DNA from: CAZCAC01 sp964496575
Lineage (GTDB): Bacteria > Planctomycetota > UBA1135 > GCA-002686595
Length of the DNA: 18,096 nucleotides
Assembly: GCA_964496575.1 (NCBI GenBank)
Contig: CAZCAC010000156.1
Location: 1-18,096, forward strand
Reading direction: 5' to 3'
The stretch's first letter is position 1, and each line of letters begins with the position of its first letter. A program made the translations under genes and the position numbers. Below, one piece after another: positions 7,874 through 14,157 of this stretch. A model generated the notes under the pieces. The model saw nothing but the letters and a program-made list of their open reading frames with translations, had not been told where the DNA came from and ran no database searches.

Positions 7874-7942
7874 CACCTCAAAAGGAGTCGAGCTCCTCGT
7901 GGTTCCGGTGTCGCACGATCCACCTCCTGCACCGATCCTGGC

Positions 7943-7977
7943 CCGTTCCCGCCGTGGAGAGCCGTTCCCGCCGTGGA
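7943..7977. repeat. Two direct copies of a 16-bp sequence, 19-bp period
   Basis: The sequence ccgttcccgccgtgga occurs at 7943-7958 and again at 7962-7977. It lies in the 131-nt interval upstream of the SEC-C gene. It may be a local duplication or a pair of protein-binding sites. Confidence 0.6.
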
Positions 7978-8004
7978 AACCGAGCGCTCCCGCCCGGAAA
8001 TACC

Positions 8005-8199
8005 CTAGTAGTACTCCTCTTCTGCCCGTTTCGCGGCCATGCGCGCGCGGAGCTCCTCGATGTCGACCCCTTCGGCCTCCAGCTTGGCGAGCTTCTTCTC
8101 CTCGTTGCGGATGAGCCGCCGCTCCAGTTTCTCCTCTCGCAGCTGTTGCTTGCGCCGCTCTCGTTGTCTCTTCGCGAATGACTGAGGGGTCTTGGCCAT
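8005..8199 (-). CDS. Small highly charged helical protein
   Basis: The 64-aa product starts MAKTPQSFAKRQRERRKQQL and consists almost wholly of Lys, Arg, Glu, Gln, Leu and Ala, ending AAKRAEEEYY. This is a long amphipathic helix or coiled coil with a basic first half and an acidic end. I chose ATG 8199 because AGAGGTGAG lies about 4-12 nt upstream, whereas the GTG at 8208 would sit inside that ribosome-binding site. No enzyme or known domain is visible. Similar short basic helical proteins occur widely and some bind nucleic acid (inference). It reads toward the SEC-C gene 131 nt downstream. Confidence 0.7.
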   Translation of the reverse strand: MAKTPQSFAKRQRERRKQQLREEKLERRLIRNEEKKLAKLEAEGVDIEELRARMAAKRAEEEYY

Positions 8200-8657
8200 G
8201 GTGCTCACCTCTCTGGGAGAAAATGGAGTTGGATTGAAAACAGGGCGCTGACGGGCTCTTCAGCGCCGTATCGACCTGGATCAGGCGGGAGTTGAGGCGG
8301 GGGACCCAGGGGGTCCCACGGCCAGGATCGGCTCTCCTCTCCCACCGGGGTGCGGTCGGCCTCCGATTCGAGTCGAAAGCCCCCACGTCGAGTTGTAACG
8401 CTCCGACGCCCCGTCGGTCGGGGCTCGGGCCCAATCTTGTCCGGGCGGATAGCTACGAGGAGGGCACCAAAGTGGGACAAGATTGGCACGCCGGAACTGC
8501 GTGCGATCTCTTCACCACGAACGGGAGCCTCGCGATTGCTGCCTGGCAGCGAGCCAAACAGGATACGCGACCATCCCCGATCGGTCTACAGGCGGGTGCC
8601 TAAGGGCGCGGAAGGAGGCTCCGGACCGCCTCGAGCGCCGCGGCCACCCTTCTAGCC
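8200..8657. other. 458-bp stretch without a convincing gene
   Basis: Short frames exist on both strands but none has a recognisable domain, a good ribosome-binding site or protein-like composition. The stretch holds several inverted repeats: gggaccc/gggtccc at 8301-8317 (3-nt loop), gccccg/cggggc at 8408-8424 (5-nt loop), and the 12-bp pair at 8431-8442 and 8475-8486. It should contain the promoter for the small gene at 8005-8199 and the 3' end of the two-component operon; neither signal is clear. Confidence 0.5.
8431..8486. repeat. 12-bp perfect inverted repeat with 32-nt spacer
   Basis: ccaatcttgtcc at 8431-8442 is the exact reverse complement of 8475-8486. It could fold as a long-loop hairpin, serve as two facing protein sites, or be the remnant of a small mobile element. 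It belongs to no gene. Confidence 0.6.
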
Positions 8658-10139
8658 CTATTCCTCGCCGTGCGGAAGGGTCAGAGTCACGATGAAGTGC
8701 TCGGCGGTGACGTTCGCCTCGAGCGCCGCGCCCAGGCGTTCGGCGATCTTCCGGCAGAGAGGCAACCCCAGCCCCGCGTGCCGGCCGGTATCCCGGCGGG
8801 AGGGATCCGCGCGCCAGAACGCCTCGAAAGCCCGCTCGGCCAGGTCGGGGCAGGGATCCAGCAGGGCGTTCTCCACCACGAGCCGGGTCGCCTCGCCGTC
8901 CCGGGTCCCGCGGATCTCGATCGGCTCGGCGGGATCCCCGTAGAGGAGCGCATTCTCCAGCAGGTTGGCGAGGATCCGCCTCAGGAGCGTCGAATCAGTG
9001 CGGACCACGAGGTCGGGGTCGAGGCGATTCTCGAGCCGGGCGCCTCGCTCTCGCGTCGCCCCAGTGAGGCCCTGGAGGCAGTCGGTCACCAGGGCAGTCG
9101 GCGAGACCTCCTCCCACCGGTCGTCCTCGTCCGCGCGGTTTCCACCGACCATCTCGAGCAGCGCCTCGACCACCCCCTGCATCTCCACCGTGATCGCCAG
9201 GCAGCGATCGCCGGCCTCGCGACCCTCGTCAACGTTGCGGTCGCGGTCGAGGAAGACCTCGAGAGTGGTGCGCAGCCCGGCGATCGGCGTGCGCAGCTCG
9301 TGGGCCACGTCGGCGCTGAAGGAGCGCTCGCGCTCGAAGGCTCGACGCACCCGGGCGAGCAGGCCGTTCAGCTCGTCGATCACCGGTTGCAGCTCGGTCG
9401 GCGCGTCGGCGAGCTCGAAGTGGCGATCGAGCGCATCGACGTCGACCTCGTCGAGCTCCGCGCGCAGTCGATCTAGGGGGCGCAGTCCGCGGCGCACGAG
9501 GAAGGTGAGGATCAGCGCGCCGCCGGCGCTGGAGCTGGCCCAGGCGATGAAGAGCAGCCAGCTCAGCAGCCGGAGCATCTCGTCCACCGCTGCCGTTTCC
9601 TGGGCGATGACCAGCTCGAAGGGCGGGATCTGGGACCGCGGCCCTTCCGGTTGACGATGCGGTGGCCGACCTCCTGGCCGGGTGGGAAGTGGGGGCTCGA
9701 AACACAAGGCGACCGCGCGTCCCTCCGATCCGTCGGGCAGCGCGATCGATTCGAAGTACAGCGCCCCCGCCTCGATGCCCCGGTAGGAGATCACCGGGAA
9801 CCCCCCCGCGAGGCGGGGGAGTGACCCATCCCCGAGGTGCTGCGATCGGAGCACGACTCGCCCACTGGGATCCCAGCACTGGAAGGTGAAATCACCCCGC
9901 TCGACCGGTCTGGGGAAGGGAGCCGGCGGGCGTCCTCTCGGCTCCTCGGGGGATTGCGTCTGGCGCGTGATCTCGGCGATGTTGGACCTCAGGATCTCGG
10001 CCAGCGACTCGTCGACCTCCGCCATCAGGCTGCGCTTGGCGCCGAGGTAGATCACCACCCCGTTGGTCGCCAGGATCAACGTAGTGCCGAGGATCAGCCC
10101 GGCGAGCAGGCGCGACTGGAGAGATCGAAAGAGCGTCAT
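8658..10139 (-). CDS. Two-component sensor histidine kinase (QseC/PmrB-like layout)
   Basis: The 493-aa membrane protein has transmembrane helices at about 11-33 and 191-215. The extracytoplasmic sensor region between them contains FQCWDPSGRVVLRSQ, reminiscent of the QseC-type sensor domain. A HAMP-like linker follows (about 216-268), then the H box ADVAHELRTPIAGL with phospho-acceptor His280. The ATPase domain has the N box ANLLENALLYG (Asn392, Asn396) and a G2 box GLGLPLCRK (456-464). The G1 box normally reads DxGxG; here the equivalent VENALLDPCPDL (about 422-433) has no glycines, so ATP binding may be altered. The signal is unknown. The start ATG overlaps the regulator stop as ATGA (10136-10139), so the pair is translationally coupled. 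Confidence 0.93.
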   Translation of the reverse strand: MTLFRSLQSRLLAGLILGTTLILATNGVVIYLGAKRSLMAEVDESLAEILRSNIAEITRQTQSPEEPRGRPPAPFPRPVERGDFTFQCWDPSGRVVLRSQHLGDGSLPRLAGGFPVISYRGIEAGALYFESIALPDGSEGRAVALCFEPPLPTRPGGRPPHRQPEGPRSQIPPFELVIAQETAAVDEMLRLLSWLLFIAWASSSAGGALILTFLVRRGLRPLDRLRAELDEVDVDALDRHFELADAPTELQPVIDELNGLLARVRRAFERERSFSADVAHELRTPIAGLRTTLEVFLDRDRNVDEGREAGDRCLAITVEMQGVVEALLEMVGGNRADEDDRWEEVSPTALVTDCLQGLTGATRERGARLENRLDPDLVVRTDSTLLRRILANLLENALLYGDPAEPIEIRGTRDGEATRLVVENALLDPCPDLAERAFEAFWRADPSRRDTGRHAGLGLPLCRKIAERLGAALEANVTAEHFIVTLTLPHGEE

Positions 10140-10813
10140 CGCTCCTTCGCCGAGAGCATGTACCCCTCGCCGCGCCGCGTGTGGATCAGCCTCAGGTGTC
10201 CCTCGCGCTCGACCTTCTTGCGCAGGTAGCTGATGTAGACGTCGACGACGTTGCTCGTCGAGTCGGAGCGCGCGTCGTAGACGTGCTCCCAGATGTCGAG
10301 GCGCGAGACGACCTGATCGACGCGCATCGCCAGGTATTCGAGTAGCGCGTACTCCTTGGCGGTCAGGTCGACGCTCTCGCCGTCGACCTGCACGGTGTGG
10401 TCGTTGGTGTCGATGGAGAGGTGCCCGATCTCGAGCAGCGGGGACTTCCGCACGTACGAGCGCCGCACCAGCGCTCGCGTGCGGGCGAGAAACTCCTTCA
10501 TCGCGAAGGGCTTGACCAGGTAGTCGTCGGCGCCGAGGTCGAGTCCCCGCACGCGATCGTCGACCTGGTCTCGCGCGGTGAGGATGAGGACGTGGGTGTC
10601 GTGCCCTCCGGCGCGCAGCTGTGTCAGCACCTCGAATCCGTCGAGCCCCGGCAGCATCAGGTCGAGCACGATCAGGTCGTACTCCCCGGTGCTGGCCCGG
10701 TGCAAGCCTTCCCGCCCGTCGTCGCTCTGGTCGACGGAGAAGTGGTTCTCGCGCAGTGACTTGACCAGGGCGGTTCGCAGGGGTTCGTAATCTTCGATGA
10801 CCAGGACGCGCAT
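10136..10813 (-). CDS. OmpR/PhoB-family response regulator
   Basis: The start at ATG 10813 gives 225 aa beginning MRVLVIEDYEPLRT, the normal beginning of a receiver domain. The longer frame to 10948 adds 45 arginine/proline-rich residues and is rejected. Receiver residues are intact: acidic pair Glu7-Asp8, phospho-acceptor Asp51 in VLDLMLPG, Thr79, and Lys101 in LVKPF. Residues about 125-225 form a winged-helix DNA-binding domain with LTAKEYALLEYLA, VVDVYISYLRKKV and a C-terminal hairpin LIHTRRGEGYML. It should be phosphorylated by the downstream kinase (10139-8658) and bind direct-repeat sites. It is first in the two-gene operon. Candidate sites lie in the 254-bp divergent interval upstream. 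No Shine-Dalgarno sequence is evident. Confidence 0.95.
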   Translation of the reverse strand: MRVLVIEDYEPLRTALVKSLRENHFSVDQSDDGREGLHRASTGEYDLIVLDLMLPGLDGFEVLTQLRAGGHDTHVLILTARDQVDDRVRGLDLGADDYLVKPFAMKEFLARTRALVRRSYVRKSPLLEIGHLSIDTNDHTVQVDGESVDLTAKEYALLEYLAMRVDQVVSRLDIWEHVYDARSDSTSNVVDVYISYLRKKVEREGHLRLIHTRRGEGYMLSAKER

Positions 10814-10845
10814 GACGATCGTCGGGGGTTCCGGAGGCAGTCTAG

Positions 10846-10872
10846 CCCGAGAAACCGGCTCGGGTACCGAGC
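10846..10872 (-). promoter_or_regulatory. Overlapping mutually exclusive hairpins upstream of the response regulator
   Basis: Bases 10846-10851 (cccgag) can pair with 10859-10864 (ctcggg), while 10858-10863 (gctcgg) can instead pair with 10867-10872 (ccgagc). The second is also a compact palindrome that could be an operator. It lies 33-59 nt upstream of the regulator start codon. A function is only suggested by position. Confidence 0.3.
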
Positions 10873-10894
10873 GACATCGCCTTCGGGGCGTTTT

Positions 10895-10911
10895 TAATCG
10901 TCTCCTAATCG
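10895..10911. promoter_or_regulatory. Candidate OmpR-type direct-repeat site
   Basis: TAATCG occurs at 10895-10900 and 10906-10911, an 11-bp period on the same face of the helix. That is the spacing OmpR/PhoB-family regulators usually bind. It lies in the divergent promoter region between the regulator and the DUF1566-serpin gene. Autoregulation is inference. Confidence 0.35.
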
Positions 10912-10942
10912 AGTTTCCGGGGGCGGTGCGAGATTCTTTCGG

Positions 10943-10958
10943 TTTCACCGTTTCACCG
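10943..10958. repeat. Tandem octamer TTTCACCG x2
   Basis: Two head-to-tail copies of tttcaccg (10943-10950, 10951-10958) sit in the same divergent interval. Together with the upstream ctttcggtttc they make a short pyrimidine-rich patch. This may be a regulator site or simple chance. Confidence 0.4.
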
Positions 10959-11067
10959 CACCGATCTCACCACGTCCTAATGATTGATTCCGCTTCTTGA
11001 GGTCCACGTACAGCGCTCCGGGACCCGACCACGGCCCCGCAACCGATCGACCACGAGGTAGCCCATC

Positions 11068-12441
11068 ATGAGATTGAATGACTCGTCCTGCTCTCGGAAC
11101 CCCCTGGCCTGGCCGCTGCTTCTCCTCCCGACCCTCCTCGCCGCCACGCCGGCGCTGGCCGGCGATACGGTCATCGTCGACACGGGTCAGATCCAGAACT
11201 ACGACGATCAGGGCGAGATCGGCCCTCCGGCACCCGGTCAGCCGTTCCACGGCCAGGACGCTCAGTACGATGGGAATCAACCGAGCTACACGCTGAGCGG
11301 CGACGGGCTGACCGTCTACGACCACGTCACCGGCCTGACCTGGGTGGCCTCTCCCGACACCGACGGCGACGGCATTCTCGAGTCACCTGAGGACAAGCTG
11401 TCGTGGTGGGACGCGATGGCCCACCCCGCCACCCTGAACGCGCAGAGCTTCGGCGGGTACGACGATTGGCGGGTTCCCTCGATCAAGGAGCTCTACTCGC
11501 TGATCGACTTCAGCGGCGTCGACCCGAGTGGATACAGTGGCGGCACCTCCGGCCTCATCCCCTTCATCGACACCGATTACTTCGCCTTCGAGTACGGCAA
11601 CGTGAGTGCAGGGGAGCGCATCATCGACTCCCAGTACTGGTCGAGCAACGAGTACGTGAGCACGACGATGCACGGCGATCACACCGTCTTCGGGGTGAAC
11701 TTCGCCGACGGCCGGATCAAGGGATACGGCACCTCGCTGCACGGCAGCGACAAGGTCTCCTTCATCCTGTGCTGCCGGGGGAATGCGAACTACGGGACGA
11801 ACAGCTACACCGACAACGGCGATGGTACCGTGACCGACGCGGCCACCGGGCTGATGTGGATGCAGGGCGACAGCGGCACGGGGATGATCTGGGAGGACGC
11901 CCTGTCCCACGCGGAGAACCTCGCCTTCGGGGAGACGGAGGAGGCGCAGTACCTCACTCTGGCCGCCTACGAGATCGGAATGGTCATCGCCTTGCCGAAG
12001 AAGGGCGTACCCCTGTCCGCAGTGGAGAAGCGACTCGACGGTGCTCACTCCCGCGAGTGGATGGCGGCGCAGGAGGCCCGGAAGGTGACCGTCCACGTTC
12101 CCCGCGTCGACTTCCGCTGCCGAACGCCGCTGAAGCCGCTGCTCTCGCGCCTGGGCATGCCGCTGGCTTTCGACCGCGACCGTGCCGATTTCTCCGGCAT
12201 AGCCCGGACGGTGCCCCTCTGTGTCGACAGGCTCGAACACGACGTCTGGATCGCGATCGACGAACAGGGCATCTCCGCCGGGGCGCTCAGCACAGCCGTC
12301 GACTACCTCGGAGACCGCGACGAGTCGCTCGAGTTCATCGCGAACCGCCCCTTCCTCTTCTGGATCGTGCACCGGGAGACGAACTGCGTTCTGTTCCTCG
12401 GCCGGCTGGTCGATCCGAGGGACATCACGGAACCCAGGTGA
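11068..12441 (+). CDS. Secreted chimera: DUF1566 domain fused to C-terminal third of a serpin
   Basis: The 457-aa product begins with a signal peptide (LLLLPTLLAATPALAG); GAGGT about 10 nt upstream supports the start. Residues about 75-287 are DUF1566 (Lcl-type): VYDHVTGLTWVA, FGGYDDWRVPSIKELYSLID, then a second unit VTDAATGLMWMQ and WEDALSHAENLAFG. That unit ends exactly where GYxDWRxP would be expected. From about 288 the sequence is serpin: YEIGMVIALPKKG, LGMPLAFDRDRADFSGI, the hinge region DEQGISAGALSTA (398-410), and the family signature FIANRPFLFWI (423-433) followed by LFLGRLVDP. About 230 N-terminal serpin residues (helices A-F, strands s1A-s3A) are absent, so inhibitory insertion of the reactive loop into sheet A seems impossible. 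The hinge is also atypical (Ile402 for the usual Thr). The last 17 nt overlap the convergent FG-GAP gene. Natural fusion, deletion product or misassembly all remain possible. Confidence 0.85.
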   Translation: MRLNDSSCSRNPLAWPLLLLPTLLAATPALAGDTVIVDTGQIQNYDDQGEIGPPAPGQPFHGQDAQYDGNQPSYTLSGDGLTVYDHVTGLTWVASPDTDGDGILESPEDKLSWWDAMAHPATLNAQSFGGYDDWRVPSIKELYSLIDFSGVDPSGYSGGTSGLIPFIDTDYFAFEYGNVSAGERIIDSQYWSSNEYVSTTMHGDHTVFGVNFADGRIKGYGTSLHGSDKVSFILCCRGNANYGTNSYTDNGDGTVTDAATGLMWMQGDSGTGMIWEDALSHAENLAFGETEEAQYLTLAAYEIGMVIALPKKGVPLSAVEKRLDGAHSREWMAAQEARKVTVHVPRVDFRCRTPLKPLLSRLGMPLAFDRDRADFSGIARTVPLCVDRLEHDVWIAIDEQGISAGALSTAVDYLGDRDESLEFIANRPFLFWIVHRETNCVLFLGRLVDPRDITEPR

Positions 12442-14122
12442 TCGAGTAACCGTTCGACGTGTTGAAGTCACTCACGCCCGACCCGCAAGGCGGTGCGGTG
12501 GTCGTGCGGTACCAGTACTGATACGAGCGGGTGTCACCGGCGCTCACCCCGCCGAGCGCTGCGAGCGGAATCGTCGTCCGGGTCGTGCCGGCGTCGTCCG
12601 CGAAGGTGACCTGCAGCCGGACGACCTGCCCCCCCGCGCAGCGCAGGCCGTCACCGAAGGGATCGCCCGCCCCGCCGTTCACCTGCAGGGTCCCCTGGAA
12701 GAAGAGACCGCTGTTGGCCGGCTCGGCGTGGATCACCCGCAGGAGCACCTCGTCCGCGGCGACGCTGGGGTTCCCGTAGGCGGAGAGCTGTGCTCCGGAA
12801 GCGAAGACCCCGTTGTCGCAACCCGATCGGCCGATGCTGTCGTCGTTGTCGTTGCCGCACGGGCACGGCGTGCCGCTCCCCGGTCCTCCGAGGCAGTAGG
12901 CGAAGCCGGAAGCGGCGGGGCGCGAGTAGACGTACGCGTGATTGGGATGGTCCGCCGGTTCCCCGATCAACGCACGATTCCCCGAGATGGAGAGGCTGGC
13001 GCCGATGAGGTGGTTGGCCGGCCGATTCAGCCTCTCCAGCTCGATCCAGTCGGTTCCCTTCGCCTGGAACACGTACACCGAACAGTCCCAGGGGGAGGAG
13101 GCACTGTTGCCGACCATCGCCGTCTCGCCCTCGAGCGCGACCGCCCTGCCGAAACTGAGCCCCGTCGGAATGGAGGAGTCGCTGGCGGCGAGCCGTTGCT
13201 GCAGGGTCCAGGTCGTCGCCGGCCGCGTGAAGACGTAAGCCGCTCCGAAGGTGGGGCTGAACCCCGGGGCTCCGATCAACGCCCGGTCGCCATCGAGTGC
13301 GACCGACCAGCCGAAGCGATCGTAGGTCTCCCCCTCGGGGGCGTAGAGCTTGTCCTGCTGGACCCAGGATCCCCCCGCTTGGACGAAGACGTACGCGACC
13401 CCCGTGTCACCCATGGCCCCCCAACCGGCACTGGCTGCGATCAACGCCGTCAATCCGGACACGTCTATCGACGAGCCGAATCGTTCGGAGCGGATCGCTC
13501 CGGGCGTCACGAGCTTCTGGTGAAAGCTCCAGGTCGCGCCCGCCCCGCGGAAGACGTAGACCGCGCCCCCGTCCAGTCCCGTGGACGACTGGTGGCCGGG
13601 AGCGCCGACCAGCAGGTGATTCCCCGCGATCGCGACGGAAGAGCCGAGGGAATCCCACGGGGCCGCGTCGGGAGCGGTGAGCTCGGCGGCCTCACTCCAG
13701 ACCCCTGCGGAGCGAGTGAAGACGTACGCCGAACCGGCCCCATTGCCGGCGTCGTCGTCGAAGGGGGCGCCGATCAGCGCGGTGTCACCATCCACCCAGA
13801 CCGCGAAGCCGAAGAGGTGATCGTCGTGGGGATCGCCCGGTACGAGCCGCGCCTCCTGCGTCCAGCCCGAGCTGGAGCGCACGAAGACGTAGGCCGCGCC
13901 TCGTCGGTACCCCCCCGCGTCCTCGTCGGTGGCCCCGACCAGCGCCGTATCGCCGTCGAGAGACACCGAGACCGAGAATTCGTTCGAGTAGGTGTTGTAG
14001 CCGAGAGTGAACTCCGCTTCCTCGCTCCACAACCACGGGTCATTCGTCCCTTGCCTCGAGAGAGCGGGGGAAGCGAGGAGAACGAACGAGAGGGTGAGAG
14101 AGAGTGTGAGGCGGATCTTCAT
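12425..14122 (-). CDS. Secreted FG-GAP beta-propeller protein, array copy A
   Basis: The ATG at 14122 gives 565 aa starting with the signal peptide MKIRLTLSLTLSFVLLASPALS; GAGGT lies 8 nt upstream. Residues about 25-405 hold seven FG-GAP (integrin-alpha-like) blades, each with an FGxSV start, a GDxALIGAP core and a YVF...W....L end. The initial PWLWSEEAEFTL supplies the missing W-strand and would close the ring with the last blade. A Cys-rich C-terminal domain from about 410 has CPCGNDNDDS, GCDNGVFASGA, GDGLRCAGG and YQYWYRT. Such propellers usually mediate binding at the cell surface; the ligand is unknown. This is the last gene of the - strand array, 35 nt after copy B, and no terminator follows because its 3' end overlaps the convergent chimera. 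Confidence 0.9.
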   Translation of the reverse strand: MKIRLTLSLTLSFVLLASPALSRQGTNDPWLWSEEAEFTLGYNTYSNEFSVSVSLDGDTALVGATDEDAGGYRRGAAYVFVRSSSGWTQEARLVPGDPHDDHLFGFAVWVDGDTALIGAPFDDDAGNGAGSAYVFTRSAGVWSEAAELTAPDAAPWDSLGSSVAIAGNHLLVGAPGHQSSTGLDGGAVYVFRGAGATWSFHQKLVTPGAIRSERFGSSIDVSGLTALIAASAGWGAMGDTGVAYVFVQAGGSWVQQDKLYAPEGETYDRFGWSVALDGDRALIGAPGFSPTFGAAYVFTRPATTWTLQQRLAASDSSIPTGLSFGRAVALEGETAMVGNSASSPWDCSVYVFQAKGTDWIELERLNRPANHLIGASLSISGNRALIGEPADHPNHAYVYSRPAASGFAYCLGGPGSGTPCPCGNDNDDSIGRSGCDNGVFASGAQLSAYGNPSVAADEVLLRVIHAEPANSGLFFQGTLQVNGGAGDPFGDGLRCAGGQVVRLQVTFADDAGTTRTTIPLAALGGVSAGDTRSYQYWYRTTTAPPCGSGVSDFNTSNGYSITWVP

Positions 14123-14157
14123 CGGGCCAGACCTCGGTGAGATCGAGAGTTGCACCG
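14123..14157 (-). repeat. Conserved 35-nt spacer between array copies B and A
   Basis: This spacer is the same length as, and identical except at one base (c for t near the B stop) to, the spacers at 15856-15890 and 17592-17626. It carries the GAGGT ribosome-binding site 8 nt before the next ATG and leaves no room for a promoter or terminator. Confidence 0.85.

Noticed and set aside
8484..8504. Possible sigma-54 promoter (ttggcacg ... ctgcgt)
   Set aside because: The GG and GC dinucleotides are 12 nt apart instead of the required 10, and no gene starts downstream on that strand.
8292..8655. Short + strand frames of about 100 aa in the gene-free stretch
   Set aside because: No domain, no convincing ribosome-binding site, and a composition rich in Arg, Pro and Ser typical of random GC-rich frames.
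10878..10895. Small hairpin cgcc/ggcg followed by five T as a terminator
   Set aside because: The stem is only 4 bp and it lies in a divergent promoter region where no transcript is expected to end; more likely chance.
10814..10948. 45-residue extension of the response regulator
   Set aside because: Receiver domains begin right at MRVLVIED. The extension is Arg/Pro-rich and would overlay the divergent promoter region.
12221..14140. Long 639-aa open frame on the + strand opposite FG-GAP copy A
   Set aside because: It mirrors the coding strand of a clear FG-GAP gene, is Arg/Pro/Gly-rich without any domain, and similar antisense frames occur opposite copies B and C. High GC makes such shadows common.
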